From Salinibacillus aidingensis (GTDB lineage: Bacteria; Bacillota; Bacilli; Bacillales; Alkalibacillaceae): a stretch of DNA of 64,000 nt. The stretch is taken from the NCBI RefSeq assembly GCF_039522525.1, contig NZ_BAAADO010000001.1, positions 667,122 to 731,121 on the forward strand, written 5' to 3'. Position 1 is the first letter of the stretch. Every line of letters starts with the position of its first letter. Both the position numbers and the translations under genes were made by a program. The notes under the pieces were generated by a model. That model was not told the DNA's origin and did not search any database. It worked only from the letters and a program-made list of their open reading frames with translations. Positions 8,809-18,162 of the stretch are shown here, in pieces.

Positions 8809-9411
8809 GTGGCTAGATACACAGGTCCAACTTGGAAAAAGTCTCGTAGATACGGCATTTCATTGAGCGGTACAGGTAAGGAATTGGAAAAACGTCCTTA
8901 CGCACCAGGACAGCATGGTCCAAATCAACGTAAGAAGCAATCAGAGTATGGATTGCAAATGCAGGAAAAGCAAAAGCTTCGTTTCCTTTACGGATTGAAT
9001 GAACGTCAATTCCGCAGCATTTTTGATCAAGCTGGTAAAATGAAAGGTGTTCATGGTGAGAACTTCATGATTCTTCTTGAATCCCGCCTTGACAACCTTG
9101 TTTACCGTCTGGGCTTAGCCAGAACTCGTGCTCAAGCTCGTCAATTAGTTAACCATGGTCACATCACTGTAGATGGTGGACGTGTTGATATTCCATCCTA
9201 CCGTGTTAAACCTGGTCAAGTAATTGGTGTCCGAGAAAAATCCCAAAACTTGGCTATCATCGAAGAAGCTATGGAAGTGAACACATTTGTTCCGGAATAC
9301 CTTTCCTTTGATGAGAATAAATTTGAAGGAACTTATAATCGTTACCCTGACCGCTCAGAATTGCCATCTGAAATTAACGAGGCTCTTATCGTTGAGTACT
9401 ACTCTCGTTAA
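8809..9411 (+). CDS. rpsD: 30S ribosomal protein S4
   Basis: A 200-residue primary 16S rRNA-binding protein that nucleates small-subunit assembly. It has the N-terminal region MARYTGPTWKKSRRYGISL, the helical central domain with YGLNERQFR, and the S4 RNA-binding fold near SRLDNLVYRLG and ARQLVNHGHITVDG. Length equals B. subtilis S4. The GTG start follows AAAGGAGAATGTCAA. It is monocistronic: strong promoter, structured leader and efficient terminator. The conserved core order breaks directly after it; tyrS is about 12 kb away rather than adjacent. Confidence 0.98.
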   Translation: MARYTGPTWKKSRRYGISLSGTGKELEKRPYAPGQHGPNQRKKQSEYGLQMQEKQKLRFLYGLNERQFRSIFDQAGKMKGVHGENFMILLESRLDNLVYRLGLARTRAQARQLVNHGHITVDGGRVDIPSYRVKPGQVIGVREKSQNLAIIEEAMEVNTFVPEYLSFDENKFEGTYNRYPDRSELPSEINEALIVEYYSR

Positions 9412-9436
9412 TCTATATAGTTTGCAGGTTAACACA

Positions 9437-9484
9437 CAAAAAACCCTTGAAATGTTGTTAAATCAACGTTTTCAGGGGTTTTTT
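9437..9484 (+). terminator. rpsD terminator
   Basis: AAAACCCTTGAAA pairs with TTTTCAGGGGTTTT, with an inner GTTG/CAAC, followed by a T run. Confidence 0.9.
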
Positions 9485-9785
9485 ATTTTTGTTTAATTTG
9501 CAAAATAATGCAGGACAATGCACTGATTTGGGGCCAACTGGGGCCAACAAAAATTACTAGCATGGGTGAAGGAATGGAAGGAAGAAGGAAAAACAAATAC
9601 TACTTGAGATTACGGCCATAAAAATATACCACTGCTGGCATTTTTCTTATCGGTGATTGCCACTTGTTACGGCCTAATAAAGTAAGGGGAGATTAGACTT
9701 TTAATCCTTCCGTTATTTTAAATAATACCCTATTGGTAAATGCGGTTCGATTTTCAACAATCGTTACCCGTAACTTGAACAAACT
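9485..9785. other. non-coding junction after rpsD
   Basis: There is no intact gene. A plus-strand frame ending TDLGPTGANKNY before a TAG near 9559 looks like the tail of a lost coding region. It contains the direct repeat GGGGCCAACTGGGGCCAAC (9530-9548). The rest is AT-rich without visible signals. It marks the left boundary of the accessory segment. Confidence 0.4.
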
Positions 9786-9957
9786 CTAAGTGTTCTTTTT
9801 AAAGATACGCTTTAAATCAAAGAAAGTAATCGTTCCACAAATTATCACACTTACTATTAATAACGTTGCCATAAACCAATATTCTCCAAAAGTGGCAACA
9901 ACACTACATAAGCAACCTATTGCTACAGCTAATGACGCATACTTTACTCTCCATTTT
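9786..9957 (-). pseudogene. remnant of a small two-helix membrane protein
   Basis: The minus strand reads without stops into TAG at 9788-9786, giving two hydrophobic segments (SLAVAIGCLCSVVA and WFMATLLIVSVIIC) and a basic tail ending FDLKRIFKKNT. No start codon is in frame after the upstream TGA. An ATG one base out of frame precedes the segment, so a one-base indel has probably separated the start from the body. No family recognised. Confidence 0.4.
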
Positions 9958-10259
9958 CAAGCTTAGATAGCTTTTTTCTATCCTCCCCTTTTAGGCAAAA
10001 GAAACAAGCGTTCCTACTTGTTTCAGAAACGCTCATCTTTACTTTAAGTACATTTTTTCACATAGTTATATACAAATAGATGTCGTTAATTACGTAGTAT
10101 CCTTGAACTGCGCAGCAAATGACTTTGTATTATTACACTCCGTTTGTAATAAGAATTATCGAATATTACTTGTTGTAAATAACATACCAGTTACAGGATC
10201 TAAATAAATTAAGTCAACAGATTCACTTTTAATGTGCTGCAAGAACCGTCCACATGTGC
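9958..10259. other. intergenic stretch with possible coding debris
   Basis: No intact gene. The minus strand from about 10255 reads ESVDLIYLDPVTGMLFTTSN before a stop, which looks like the end of a lost gene. A short hairpin (GTTTCTGAAAC-like, near 10010-10035: AAGCGTTCCTACTTGTTTCAGAAACGCT) could be a terminator. Confidence 0.3.
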
Positions 10260-11516
10260 CTATCTCCGTCTGATATTGCTCATTTCAAATCCACTTTTGG
10301 GTAGGGTTGGCATTTCATCTAAGCTATAGTTTAAGTCTTGGTTCGGGATGTCGTAATTAATTCTTTTAACTATAAACTCTAACGTTGCTTTCATTACCTC
10401 GAGCGTAACACCTTCTCCAGGACAACGATGCCCTTTAGCAGGGTCACCCCCACCCTGTGGAATAAAATTATAAAGACTGCCATTCCAATCTTTGAACCGA
10501 CTTGGTTTAAACTCGTTAGGTTTTTCCCATAACCTTGGATCATGGTTTGTTCCATACATATCTAAAAATACAACTGTTCCTTTTTTAAATTGAAAGTTTT
10601 TCCAAGTAAAATCATTTCGGACCTTAGCACCTACAAATGGGCCAAAAGGATAAAAACGTCGAACTTCGTGAATAAAACTTTCCATGTCGTCACTGGTACT
10701 AGTCTCAAGCTTTTCTTTTTCATCTCTATATTGATAAAGAGCTAAGGCAGCGAATGTAATAAACGTTGCATTCGCCACAATTGGTCGTAACACGTTAATG
10801 AGTTCTACTGCTGCCATTTGGGTATCCAATTGTGTTCCATCGGGTTGTTTAAAAAATGCCATTTCATAAAGGGCTGTCCCTTTTTCCGATTGTAATTTTC
10901 CAGTTCGGACGTTATCGATGACTCCTCTAATCCATACCTCTGCTCGATTACGTGCTCTTCTACCTTGCCAATGTTCTGGCCCAACTTTTCCAAAGGCATA
11001 AATCATCGAAATAAAGTCATTGGCACGGTCCGTTATTTCTGACTCAGCTAGAGGAACCCCAGCCCACTGGCATACGACATTAGTTAGGATATTCTTCGCT
11101 TCCTCAAAAAGTACAATCCTTTCCGCATTCTCCCATCGTTCTAAGGCAGATTCCCAATGCTCACGAGTAAGCTTAGCAAGCTGTTGTTGGTTAGGCGGAG
11201 TTAATAAGGACATAAAAAGTAATTTCCGATGTAGATGCGCTTCCCCATCCATCGTTTGAATACCATTTTTTCCAAACAACGTTTCCTGTACGCGTTTTGG
11301 AGCCGCTCCTTTTCGTTGGAACTTTTCTGGATCATAAAACACTTCTGCAGCTTCTTCCCCTCTCATACAAATAGCATTTTTGCCTAGTACACGAGCTTCA
11401 AAAATATCTGATTCATATCGTTTTACTCGATTCTCGATAAATAGATAGCCTTCTCTTAATAACGCTAGACTGTTATCTAAACTGTCATCATGCGGAAGCG
11501 ATTGATTCGTTACCAT
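10260..11516 (-). CDS. CYP152-family fatty-acid peroxygenase (cytochrome P450)
   Basis: A 418-residue heme-thiolate enzyme very like B. subtilis P450 BSbeta (CYP152A1, YbdT), which hydroxylates long-chain fatty acids at the alpha/beta carbon using H2O2 and needs no redox partner. Diagnostic residues are visible. NVLRPIVA (about residue 240) carries the Arg-Pro that in CYP152 enzymes binds the substrate carboxylate in place of the usual I-helix acid/threonine pair. The heme ligand is the cysteine of GHRCPGEGVTLE (about 358). The N-terminus (LPHDDSLDNSLALLREGYLF) and FYPFGPFVGA also match. No signal peptide, so cytoplasmic. AAGGAGAG precedes the ATG. It is the second gene of an operon, 34 bases after an SDR gene. 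It lies in the accessory segment yet is intact. Confidence 0.93.
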   Translation of the reverse strand: MVTNQSLPHDDSLDNSLALLREGYLFIENRVKRYESDIFEARVLGKNAICMRGEEAAEVFYDPEKFQRKGAAPKRVQETLFGKNGIQTMDGEAHLHRKLLFMSLLTPPNQQQLAKLTREHWESALERWENAERIVLFEEAKNILTNVVCQWAGVPLAESEITDRANDFISMIYAFGKVGPEHWQGRRARNRAEVWIRGVIDNVRTGKLQSEKGTALYEMAFFKQPDGTQLDTQMAAVELINVLRPIVANATFITFAALALYQYRDEKEKLETSTSDDMESFIHEVRRFYPFGPFVGAKVRNDFTWKNFQFKKGTVVFLDMYGTNHDPRLWEKPNEFKPSRFKDWNGSLYNFIPQGGGDPAKGHRCPGEGVTLEVMKATLEFIVKRINYDIPNQDLNYSLDEMPTLPKSGFEMSNIRRR

Positions 11517-11550
11517 ATTTTCGTTCTCTCCTTCGTGTTATCGTAATGAT

Positions 11551-12678
11551 TCATGATCTTCGCTTAGTTGCTGCTAATGCTAATGCCCCTAATCCAATAA
11601 CTGCCATGGTAGAAAGGATCGGATGTTTACTAGCTTTCACATAAAGACTCTCTGAACGAATCCAGCCGGTATTCGTTCCCCGTTCATGTAATCCGTAACC
11701 AGCTTGATATATGGCACTATTTCTATTCAAAGCTGGTCTGTTTGCGTACTGAGTAGGTGGCATCAAAAATTCAATGAGTCGATCAGTGAGTCTTGGAAGA
11801 AGTGTGCCCATCAGTTCTAGAAGTTTAGCTTGCGAGCCTACGTATATATCTCTTTTTGGGTGTTCCGCAGCGAATAGAATTGCTTCTGCAACAGCTTCTG
11901 GTGGATAAATCATCCCATTATGTACCGGGTGCTCGTTTAAATAACTGGTGGCATGCTCATTATACGGTGTATCGATTCTTCCAGGATGGATCAACGTAAC
12001 GGAGACAGGGACATTTTCTTTTTCTAATTCCATTCTTAGACTTTCTGTCCATCCATGCACAGCAAATTTAGTAGGGGCATATGTGGATTGAATGATTGTC
12101 CCTCGATCGCCGAAAAGACTACCAACATTGATTAAAGCACCTGTGACTCCTCTTTCTTTAAAGTGATTCACAGCAACTCTACTCCCATAAACGACACCCC
12201 AATAGTTGGTATCGAGCATCCGCTTCATGTCTTCAATTGTTACATCCATCGCATAGCCATAGATCGTAACACCAGCATTATTCACCCATGTGTCAAAACG
12301 TCCGAATTGTTCAATTGCCTTTTGGGCAATTTTTTGGACATCCTCTTCACGTCCCACGTCCGCTTTTACATAAGTCGCTGGATACCCTTTTTCTCTCAGT
12401 TCTTCTGTGACTTTTTTTAATGCCTCTTCATTTCTAGCAGCCAATACGACCTTAGCTCCTTTAGAAGCCGCCATTCTTGCAGTGACCAGCCCAACGCCAC
12501 TAGATGCCCCCGTAACAACAATAACTTGGTCTTTTAATTGCTTTAAGGGCGAGTTACTTCTTTTCTGAATTGTTGTTGTTTGATAATTCCATTGCTTGTT
12601 CTTTAGTTCTGCCATTCCTTTTAAATCTATCACCTTGTCATAATATTCATTTTTTTCATCCATCATCTCAATTCCCAA
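11551..12678 (-). CDS. short-chain dehydrogenase/reductase with C-terminal membrane tail
   Basis: A 375-residue classical SDR. Residues about 50-300 hold the Rossmann fold with the cofactor motif VTGASSGVG, the structural NNAG, and the catalytic set Ser (NVGSLFGD), Tyr and Lys (YAPTKFAVHG). An N-terminal extension of about 48 residues and a C-terminal extension of about 80 residues, ending in the hydrophobic segment STMAVIGLGALALAA plus KRRS, suggest tail anchoring to the membrane. The start is TTG at 12678: AAGGGGGT lies six bases upstream, whereas the next ATG is too far away. It is the first gene of an operon with the CYP152 gene, so oxidation of a hydroxylated lipid is a reasonable but unproven role. 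Confidence 0.85.
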   Translation of the reverse strand: MGIEMMDEKNEYYDKVIDLKGMAELKNKQWNYQTTTIQKRSNSPLKQLKDQVIVVTGASSGVGLVTARMAASKGAKVVLAARNEEALKKVTEELREKGYPATYVKADVGREEDVQKIAQKAIEQFGRFDTWVNNAGVTIYGYAMDVTIEDMKRMLDTNYWGVVYGSRVAVNHFKERGVTGALINVGSLFGDRGTIIQSTYAPTKFAVHGWTESLRMELEKENVPVSVTLIHPGRIDTPYNEHATSYLNEHPVHNGMIYPPEAVAEAILFAAEHPKRDIYVGSQAKLLELMGTLLPRLTDRLIEFLMPPTQYANRPALNRNSAIYQAGYGLHERGTNTGWIRSESLYVKASKHPILSTMAVIGLGALALAATKRRS

Positions 12679-12804
12679 GGATGTACCCCCTTTTTCTCAA
12701 AATCTTAACCTCAGTATTTGTAATCAATTAAGAAAAATACATGGTTCACATACTAAATTTTAGTTAATTTCCATCGGTTTATTTTTTTAAAGGTAGGGGA
12801 AGTT

Positions 12805-13347
12805 ATGGACTTTCTAAAATGTCATGAAAATGAAATGTCACGTAATAAAGAAAAAGGAAGTGGGATTAAATTTGAGCTTTCTCCAGCGATATATCATCGA
12901 TTAATTCGACCTAAATGGATTAATCATATGTATATTCATAATAGAATTCAAAAGCATCTAAAACTACACGACAAAAATGTACTTGATTTTGGAGCAGGAA
13001 CAGGTGCGAACTGTAATCTTTGTAAACCTGGCAAATATGTAGAAATTGATCCGGGTGGGAGAATAATAGCAATTGAGCCTTGCTTCTCTAAGAAAAGTAA
13101 AATTAGCAACAAGGTATCATGGATAAAAGTGATAATGGATTTTTTTATCAAAAACGAAGAAGGGTACTTTGACTACTTTAAAAGAGAAGGATTCCAATGC
13201 GAAACGATTCAAATGTTCAGAAAATTATTTCTCTATAATGAACTTTTCTTTACCGCTTATTATCCGAAGTTCATAACAATTATCTCCACCTTAGTTTTGA
13301 TTTGTAAACTAAGGATTACCTATTCAAACACCAAAGATACCAACTAA
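12805..13347 (+). pseudogene. internally deleted class I SAM methyltransferase
   Basis: The 180-residue frame starts after AGGTAGGGGAAGTT. The first half contains the SAM-binding motif I, VLDFGAGTGANC (about residue 55). Directly after YVEIDPGG it jumps to IIAIEPCF and then to a C-terminal block (EGYFDYFKREGFQCET, RKLFLYNELFFTAYYP) typical of the end of such enzymes. The central 80 or so residues expected between motifs I and IV are missing, while the frame stays open. I read this as an in-frame internal deletion of a UbiE/type-11 methyltransferase, so it is probably inactive. It could still be translated. It diverges from the SDR-P450 operon. Confidence 0.6.
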
Positions 13348-13390
13348 TTATGGGTGGTTTCTTTATTTCTATACTTTTAGCCTTTGAATA

Positions 13391-13423
13391 AGAAAAAGAC
13401 GATTACTTTTGGGGTAATCGTCT
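13391..13423 (-). terminator. terminator of the small lipoprotein gene
   Basis: A perfect nine-base stem GACGATTAC/GTAATCGTC with a TTTTTCT tract on the minus strand, directly after the stop at 13429. Confidence 0.85.
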
Positions 13424-13428
13424 CTAAG

Positions 13429-13707
13429 TTAGCCAGTATCGTTGTACTGCGCAGATTCCTCACTATTTATATAGATGTCTTCATGAATACTTCCTCGATC
13501 ATATGTTGCAAACACAATTCCTTCTTCAAGGTTTTCTGGGAATTCAACAAGATGAGCTCCAGAGCCAATCTCAGCGAATTCTTGGTTTTGTTCAGACGTT
13601 TCTTCTTGCATCTGTTGTGAAGTTTCCATAGTTTCATTATCATTGTTGTTGCAAGCAGTAAGGGTAAGGGCTAGCAGTAACCCAAGAGTCATAATGAATC
13701 GTTTCAT
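13429..13707 (-). CDS. small lipoprotein, function unknown
   Basis: A 92-residue protein with a lipoprotein signal peptide: MKRFIMTLGLLLALTLTAC, lipobox LTAC with cysteine 19 as the anchor. An Asn/Glu/Gln-rich linker follows (residues 20-47), then a short acidic domain (EFAEIGSGAHLVEFPENLEE). It is expected on the outer face of the membrane. AGGAGGAG precedes the ATG, and a clean terminator follows, so it looks like a complete, expressed gene although it sits among decayed ones. I recognise no family. The mature part is short, so it could also be the shortened N-terminus of a longer protein. Confidence 0.65.
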   Translation of the reverse strand: MKRFIMTLGLLLALTLTACNNNDNETMETSQQMQEETSEQNQEFAEIGSGAHLVEFPENLEEGIVFATYDRGSIHEDIYINSEESAQYNDTG

Positions 13708-13850
13708 TTGGTTCTCCTCCTAATTTCATCTTATTATCTTGGTTCTTTCTTTTATTAGACCTTCTAGGCAAGTAGCCGTTCTGTTTTCATGTAAGTTTCT
13801 TACCGTTTACTAATGTTTCAATATGGTAATAACAATTCGTTCTCCCATAG

Positions 13851-14932
13851 CTAGTCTAGTTCAGAAAGCGAAATTCTGTATAACCTGTCATCATTCTCCT
13901 GTGGATTACCTCGCCCATCTCTATTATTACTAATGAAATAAAGATAGTTATCCTCAATGTGTACATCTCGAATTCTTCCAAGTCCGGTTATCACTTCACG
14001 GTATTCACCTGTTTCAAGTTCAAATTCTAAAACAGCAGATCCCCTTAAAGCGGCAGCATACAATTTGCCATTATAATAATCGATTCCGGACGGTGCCCAG
14101 GTTGATGCATCTCCAGAAGTGAATAGAGGTGAAACCATACCATCTTGTTCTTCATAGCCTTCAATAACTGGCCAGCCGTAATTTTGACCGGCTTCAATCC
14201 TATTTACTTCATCATTTGCATCGTTCCCGTGCTCACTAGCGTATAGCGTTCCGTCGGGTAACCAAGTAATCCCTTGAGGATTTCGGTGACCATAACTATA
14301 GACGTATGAATTCGGAAACGGGTTATCACTCGGAACCGTTCCATCTAAATTCATTCTTAGTATTTTTCCAGCTAATGTATTAGGTTCTTGAGAAATACTG
14401 CTTTCATATGCATCCCCGGTTGTCACATAAAGTTTTTCGTCAGGTCCAACTTTAAGTCTTCCACCATTATGCCAGGAGTTACCTGGAATCTTATCGAGAA
14501 GCAAGCTCTCCTCTCTCCAAACGTTACCCTCTAAACGAAGTGTTATGACACGGTTAAACTGTCCGGTGTTGTCCTCGTATGTATAATACCCATATGCAAG
14601 ATTTGATTCTTGGAAATAAGGCGCGAGTACAAAACCCAATACCCCATCCTCTGAAGTCGTCGAAACTTCCTTTTCTAGTTCTACGCTTTGCCTCTCTACT
14701 TCTCCATTTTCTATCTTGACATGGTTCCGGGGCGTTCAGTCAGGTAGAATGTGTTGTTAAGTTTTTCAATCGACCAGGGAACATTAAGATCCTCAGCTAT
14801 CACTTCTAATTCTTCATTCCCTTGTTCATTTCGACTATTTTCTTCATTATTGATTGAATCTTGTTGATTACTTGAAGAACAGCCAGCTAATATGAAACTA
14901 ACTGCTAAATATATACCCAGAATTTCTCTCAC
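13851..14932 (-). pseudogene. PQQ-dependent aldose sugar dehydrogenase, one frameshift
   Basis: A lipoprotein of the glucose/sorbosone dehydrogenase (GSDH) beta-propeller family, which oxidises sugars outside the membrane with PQQ and calcium. The start is GTG at 14932 after AGAGGTGAA; the signal peptide has lipobox LAGC. The frame runs to TERPGTM and then hits a stop at about 14711. Adding one C between 14720 and 14721 restores TMVKIENGE and joins the second frame (14639 to 13851), which carries GGRLKVGPDEKLYVTTGDAY, YGHRNPQG, ASEHGNDANDEVNRI and SGIDYYNGKLYAAALRGSAV, all family motifs. Either a true pseudogene or a sequencing error. Everything else is full length, which makes an error or very recent mutation likely. 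Confidence 0.8.
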
Positions 14933-15140
14933 TACTATTCACCTCTAATATTCAGATATTTTAAAGAAATTCACACTTCTAAAAATAACCTTTTCTATAA
15001 TAAACTTACTAATTATAGTTAACTATAAGTCAAGAAGATTAATCATTTTCTCATATACCTAAAGTTATAAAACCAGGATTTGTCGCTAAGTCCTTACGGC
15101 GAAAGCCTAGTATTATGGACTTATAAACTCTTATAGTATA

Positions 15141-15182
15141 AAAAAGGGTGTCTTAAAAGCAAGCTTTTTAAGACACCTTTAA
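15141..15182. terminator. strong hairpin terminator in the 14.9-15.3 kb gap
   Basis: AAAGGGTGTCTTAAAA pairs with TTTTTAAGACACCTTT around a small loop; T-rich on both sides, so it can act in either direction. It is the only feature I see in this 400-base gap between two minus-strand pseudogenes. Confidence 0.8.
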
Positions 15183-15336
15183 TTCAAATTAAGGTTATAT
15201 CATTTACCAGTTATTCCACAAAATCAAAACTTATCTTGTTCTCTAAGATTTACATAGTTCTTTTAATTCATGTTATCTTATAAGTATTGCCTTTTCACTG
15301 TCCATCAACTCTTTAACATCAATTAAGTTATTCATT

Positions 15337-16206
15337 TTACATTTTTTCCGTGAAAAATGATTCGAGCTTATCAAAAGGAATTTTATCCACCTGATCATAC
15401 AAGTCAACATGATTTACATCTGGAACGACATAGATCTCTTTCGGTTCTGCCGCATTATCGTAGGCAGTTTCACTGAAATGTGTAGAATGTGCATTCTCAC
15501 CCACGATAAACAAAATCGGACGTGGAGCGATTTCATTGATATGTGCCAAAGAAGGAAAATTCATCAGAGACAGCATAGATGTACTTGTCACATTGCCAAA
15601 TGCATTAGGATGCCAGCCTCGGTCCATTCCATAAAAGGTAAAAAATTCCTCAGAAACCGGATCAAGTCCTTCTGGAATTTGATCTACAGGCTTTTCTGGA
15701 AAAGTAGGCTGAAATGCCGGCTTTCCATTTTCAAAGTCCGTCCATCTCTGCTGGCTCAGTTGATCCAACATCTCAAAACGAGCCTCACCTGTCATATCAT
15801 TCCCCATACTACTAATATCGTACATTACACTTGTAGCAATTGCCTTAATTCGTGAATCCATAGCCGCTGCAGAAAGGGCAAAACCACCACTGCCACAGAT
15901 ACCGACTGCACCAATTCGTTCTTTGTCAACATATGCTTGCGATCCAAGAAAGTCCACTCCGGCACTGAAGTCCTCCGCATAAATATCTGTAGAACCGACC
16001 ATACGCGGCTCCCCACCGCTATATCCATGATAAGAAGGATCAAAAGCTAGCCGATAAATCCACGCTGTGCCAACTGATTCGCATAAACGCCGGGGCTCTG
16101 TTCCTTGACGCCTCCAAATGGAGGACCAATCACTAATGCAGGATACTTTTGTGTAAGATCGGCATCATTTGGCATATAGAGGTCACCAGCAATTTCAATA
16201 CCGAAA
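15337..16206 (-). pseudogene. alpha/beta hydrolase, frameshifted and missing its start
   Basis: The intact 3' part (15337-16002) encodes an alpha/beta hydrolase of the YcjY/dienelactone-hydrolase-like type, with the nucleophile elbow GICGSGGFALSAAA, the PRPILFIVGE strand before the acid residue, and a late catalytic histidine in PDVNHVDLYD. Upstream, the same protein continues in another frame (FDPSYHGYSGGEPRM after a break near 16053; before that, GIEIAGDLYMPNDADL, ALVIGPPFGGVKEQSP and NQLAQRGFI). Reading upstream of about 16206 meets a stop, and no start or ribosome binding site is present. So there is at least one frameshift plus loss of the 5' end. Dead gene. Confidence 0.75.
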
Positions 16207-16418
16207 CGAGCACTCCTTGCAGATCAGCTTTACAATGCGGACAATTTTCTTTACTGCTCTTCATCCATTCATATCCTTTCAGTTATTCCCCATTTTTCTC
16301 CACTATAAAGAATAAATCACATATATTACACCTTTGATGAAGATTATCATATTTGTACTGTGTAATTGCTTTTTATAGGAGTTCTTGTTCAACATAAGCC
16401 CCTTTTAGCACAATAAGG

Positions 16419-16560
16419 CTAAACTTTATTTCTTTCAATCCATTCAGTTTCTAAGATACTCATTTCCCATAAATTCCAATACTCATCACCTATTTTTCTT
16501 GCGTCTCTAAATAAGCCCTCTTTATCAAATCCTGACTTTTCATTTCTTCAACTCTCGCAC
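16419..16560 (-). pseudogene. C-terminal fragment of a GNAT acetyltransferase
   Basis: The minus strand reads SGFDKEGLFRDARKIGDEYW, then NLWEMSILETEW and a stop at 16421-16419. This is the typical last beta strands of RimJ/RimL-type N-acetyltransferases (…GF.KEG..R.A...G.Y.D...). Sequence further upstream resembles the ARV-E segment in another frame. No start. About one quarter of a gene remains. Confidence 0.6.
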
Positions 16561-16964
16561 CCGTTAACACAATAAACTCTGAGATACACTTTTGTAAAAT
16601 TAAATATTTCATAATTAGGAATAAGGCAACTAAAAGCTTACACTAGTTCCGAATGAATATGGCCATTTTATCATCTATCAACTTGAGTAATAATCTATTT
16701 TGACTATATTAACTTCCAAAATATATCAGGATATTCTAACCATTATTCTCCAAAAATTTATAAAAATCTAATAATATTTAATCTAATTTTATGGACTAAT
16801 CTCAAAATAATTCTTGTCTTTATTTAAACAAATGCTGAACAGATTATTTTTTTGTATTTCCTTTAAACTGGAGACAAAATATTGGAAAAATTATATAATT
16901 TGAATAAGAGATATCTCGAAAGATTTGTCCAAATCTAAATATCTATGGGAAAAGGTTGATTAAA

Positions 16965-17268
16965 ATGTTTTAATAAACTTGTAGCTTTGACCACAACAAT
17001 TTTAAAGCTCTCAACGTTATTTGTTACCAGTGCATTTGCTGCTGAAGATTGGCAATACACTAACTTTGTATGAAGATGGAACTTCTGTTGGCTCTGATGA
17101 TCACTCAGCTTCTAGCCAATCTGAACTTGATTTCGGTGTTCGAGAAGAGTTTTATGAAGCTAATCTTTTTCACACACTTTGATATCGGGCTATGTATCAT
17201 ACGAGGATGGTAGTGATTCTGAAAGTCCAATAGCTGAAACTGGTGAATTGGTTATTTACTCATATTAA
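16965..17268 (+). pseudogene. remnant of a secreted protein gene
   Basis: The ATG at 16965 is followed at once by stops, but the next frame gives a good signal peptide: LVALTTTILKLSTLFVTSAF followed by AAEDWQYTN. After a stop, a third frame gives TLYEDGTSVGSDDHSASSQS, then LDFGVREEFYEAN, and after another shift SGYVSYEDGSDSESPIAETG and a TAA at 17268. At least three indels in about 300 bases. The protein type is not recognised; small secreted Bacillus proteins of about 95 residues look like this. A terminator hairpin still follows. Confidence 0.5.
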
Positions 17269-17300
17269 AATCTCTAATATCTGCCGTTTACAATTCTAAG

Positions 17301-17323
17301 ATGCCCTGTATTTTGGGGCATTT
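17301..17323 (+). terminator. terminator after the decayed secreted-protein gene
   Basis: The stem ATGCCC/GGGCAT has a short loop followed by TTTATC. Weak T tract. Confidence 0.45.
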
Positions 17324-17360
17324 ATCATACATAATCATACAAAAGTAAGGATGATTTTGA

Positions 17361-17888
17361 ATGAAAAAAAATATTATTGTTTTATTAGTGGTAATTGCTT
17401 TTGGTTTAACTGTCTATATTACTACAAACAACATGAATGAAAGCGAATCAGCACAGAACGAGAAAAAAGTGTCTGTGGAAGATCATTTAGAGGACCTCAA
17501 AGATTATAAAAAAAATGTTTTACAATCTACTGTACGAAAAGAATTTGAATCCTTATTTAATGTAGACATGAAAGATTTTAAATATAGCGATATAGGAAAT
17601 ACATTTCCTAGTGAATTTGTCGCGGAAGCTGTTTCTTTATCTAGTGATGTTGGTGACTATTATCCGTTAGGGTTTACAAAAGAGGATAAAGGATACATAT
17701 TACTTTTGGAGCATGATGGAACTTATCGGATATGGACTTTACATAAACAAAATGAAGAGTGGGTATTGAAGAATAAAGAAGAAAAACAAGGGACTTATAT
17801 AGATAATAAAGAAATAATGGATAAAGCCGAGCAAGAATTTCTAGAAAAACATCCAGAAGTATCACCCTCAGATCTATTTATTAGTTAA
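17361..17888 (+). CDS. hypothetical exported protein
   Basis: A 175-residue protein with an N-terminal signal anchor (MKKNIIVLLVVIAFGLTVYI), no lipobox, then a charged, mostly helical region and a small domain with DKGYILLLEHDGTYRIWTLH. It ends in a Glu-rich helix and SPSDLFIS. AAGTAAGGATGA lies upstream of the ATG. No family recognised. Codon use is AT-rich like the surrounding accessory segment. It appears complete and is the only clearly intact gene on the plus strand in this area. Confidence 0.65.
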   Translation: MKKNIIVLLVVIAFGLTVYITTNNMNESESAQNEKKVSVEDHLEDLKDYKKNVLQSTVRKEFESLFNVDMKDFKYSDIGNTFPSEFVAEAVSLSSDVGDYYPLGFTKEDKGYILLLEHDGTYRIWTLHKQNEEWVLKNKEEKQGTYIDNKEIMDKAEQEFLEKHPEVSPSDLFIS

Positions 17889-17918
17889 TACAGGGGAATG
17901 CTCACTAACTATTTAGTT

Positions 17919-18123
17919 ATGAACATTCTTAACAGCGAAGAGTTGGGGTTGATTTTAACTGAATGTAAATCATCAAAACTATATATTAGGGCAGCCTTTA
18001 CATCCCTTCCGGATGGTCTGATGTATATTGAAGAAGGTGCTCGCTCTTTAAGGGGGAGTGAATAAAGAGATGCTCCCAAATAGTTTAAGTGCAATATTGA
18101 CAAGCTTGCCATTTGATGTTGAA
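17919..18123 (+). pseudogene. coding debris, possibly from a PAS/DUF438-type gene
   Basis: A 48-codon frame (17919-18065, MNILNSEELGLIL… ending ARSLRGSE) is followed in another frame by LPNSLSAILTSLPFDVE. The latter resembles the start of the PAS domain in DUF438 proteins (…AILxxLPxDITFVDxxD). Neither has a good ribosome binding site. I treat both as remnants; the family suggestion is weak. Confidence 0.3.
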
Positions 18124-18162
18124 TAGATAACCTCTATCAATCCACCTAAAATTTCCAATAAA

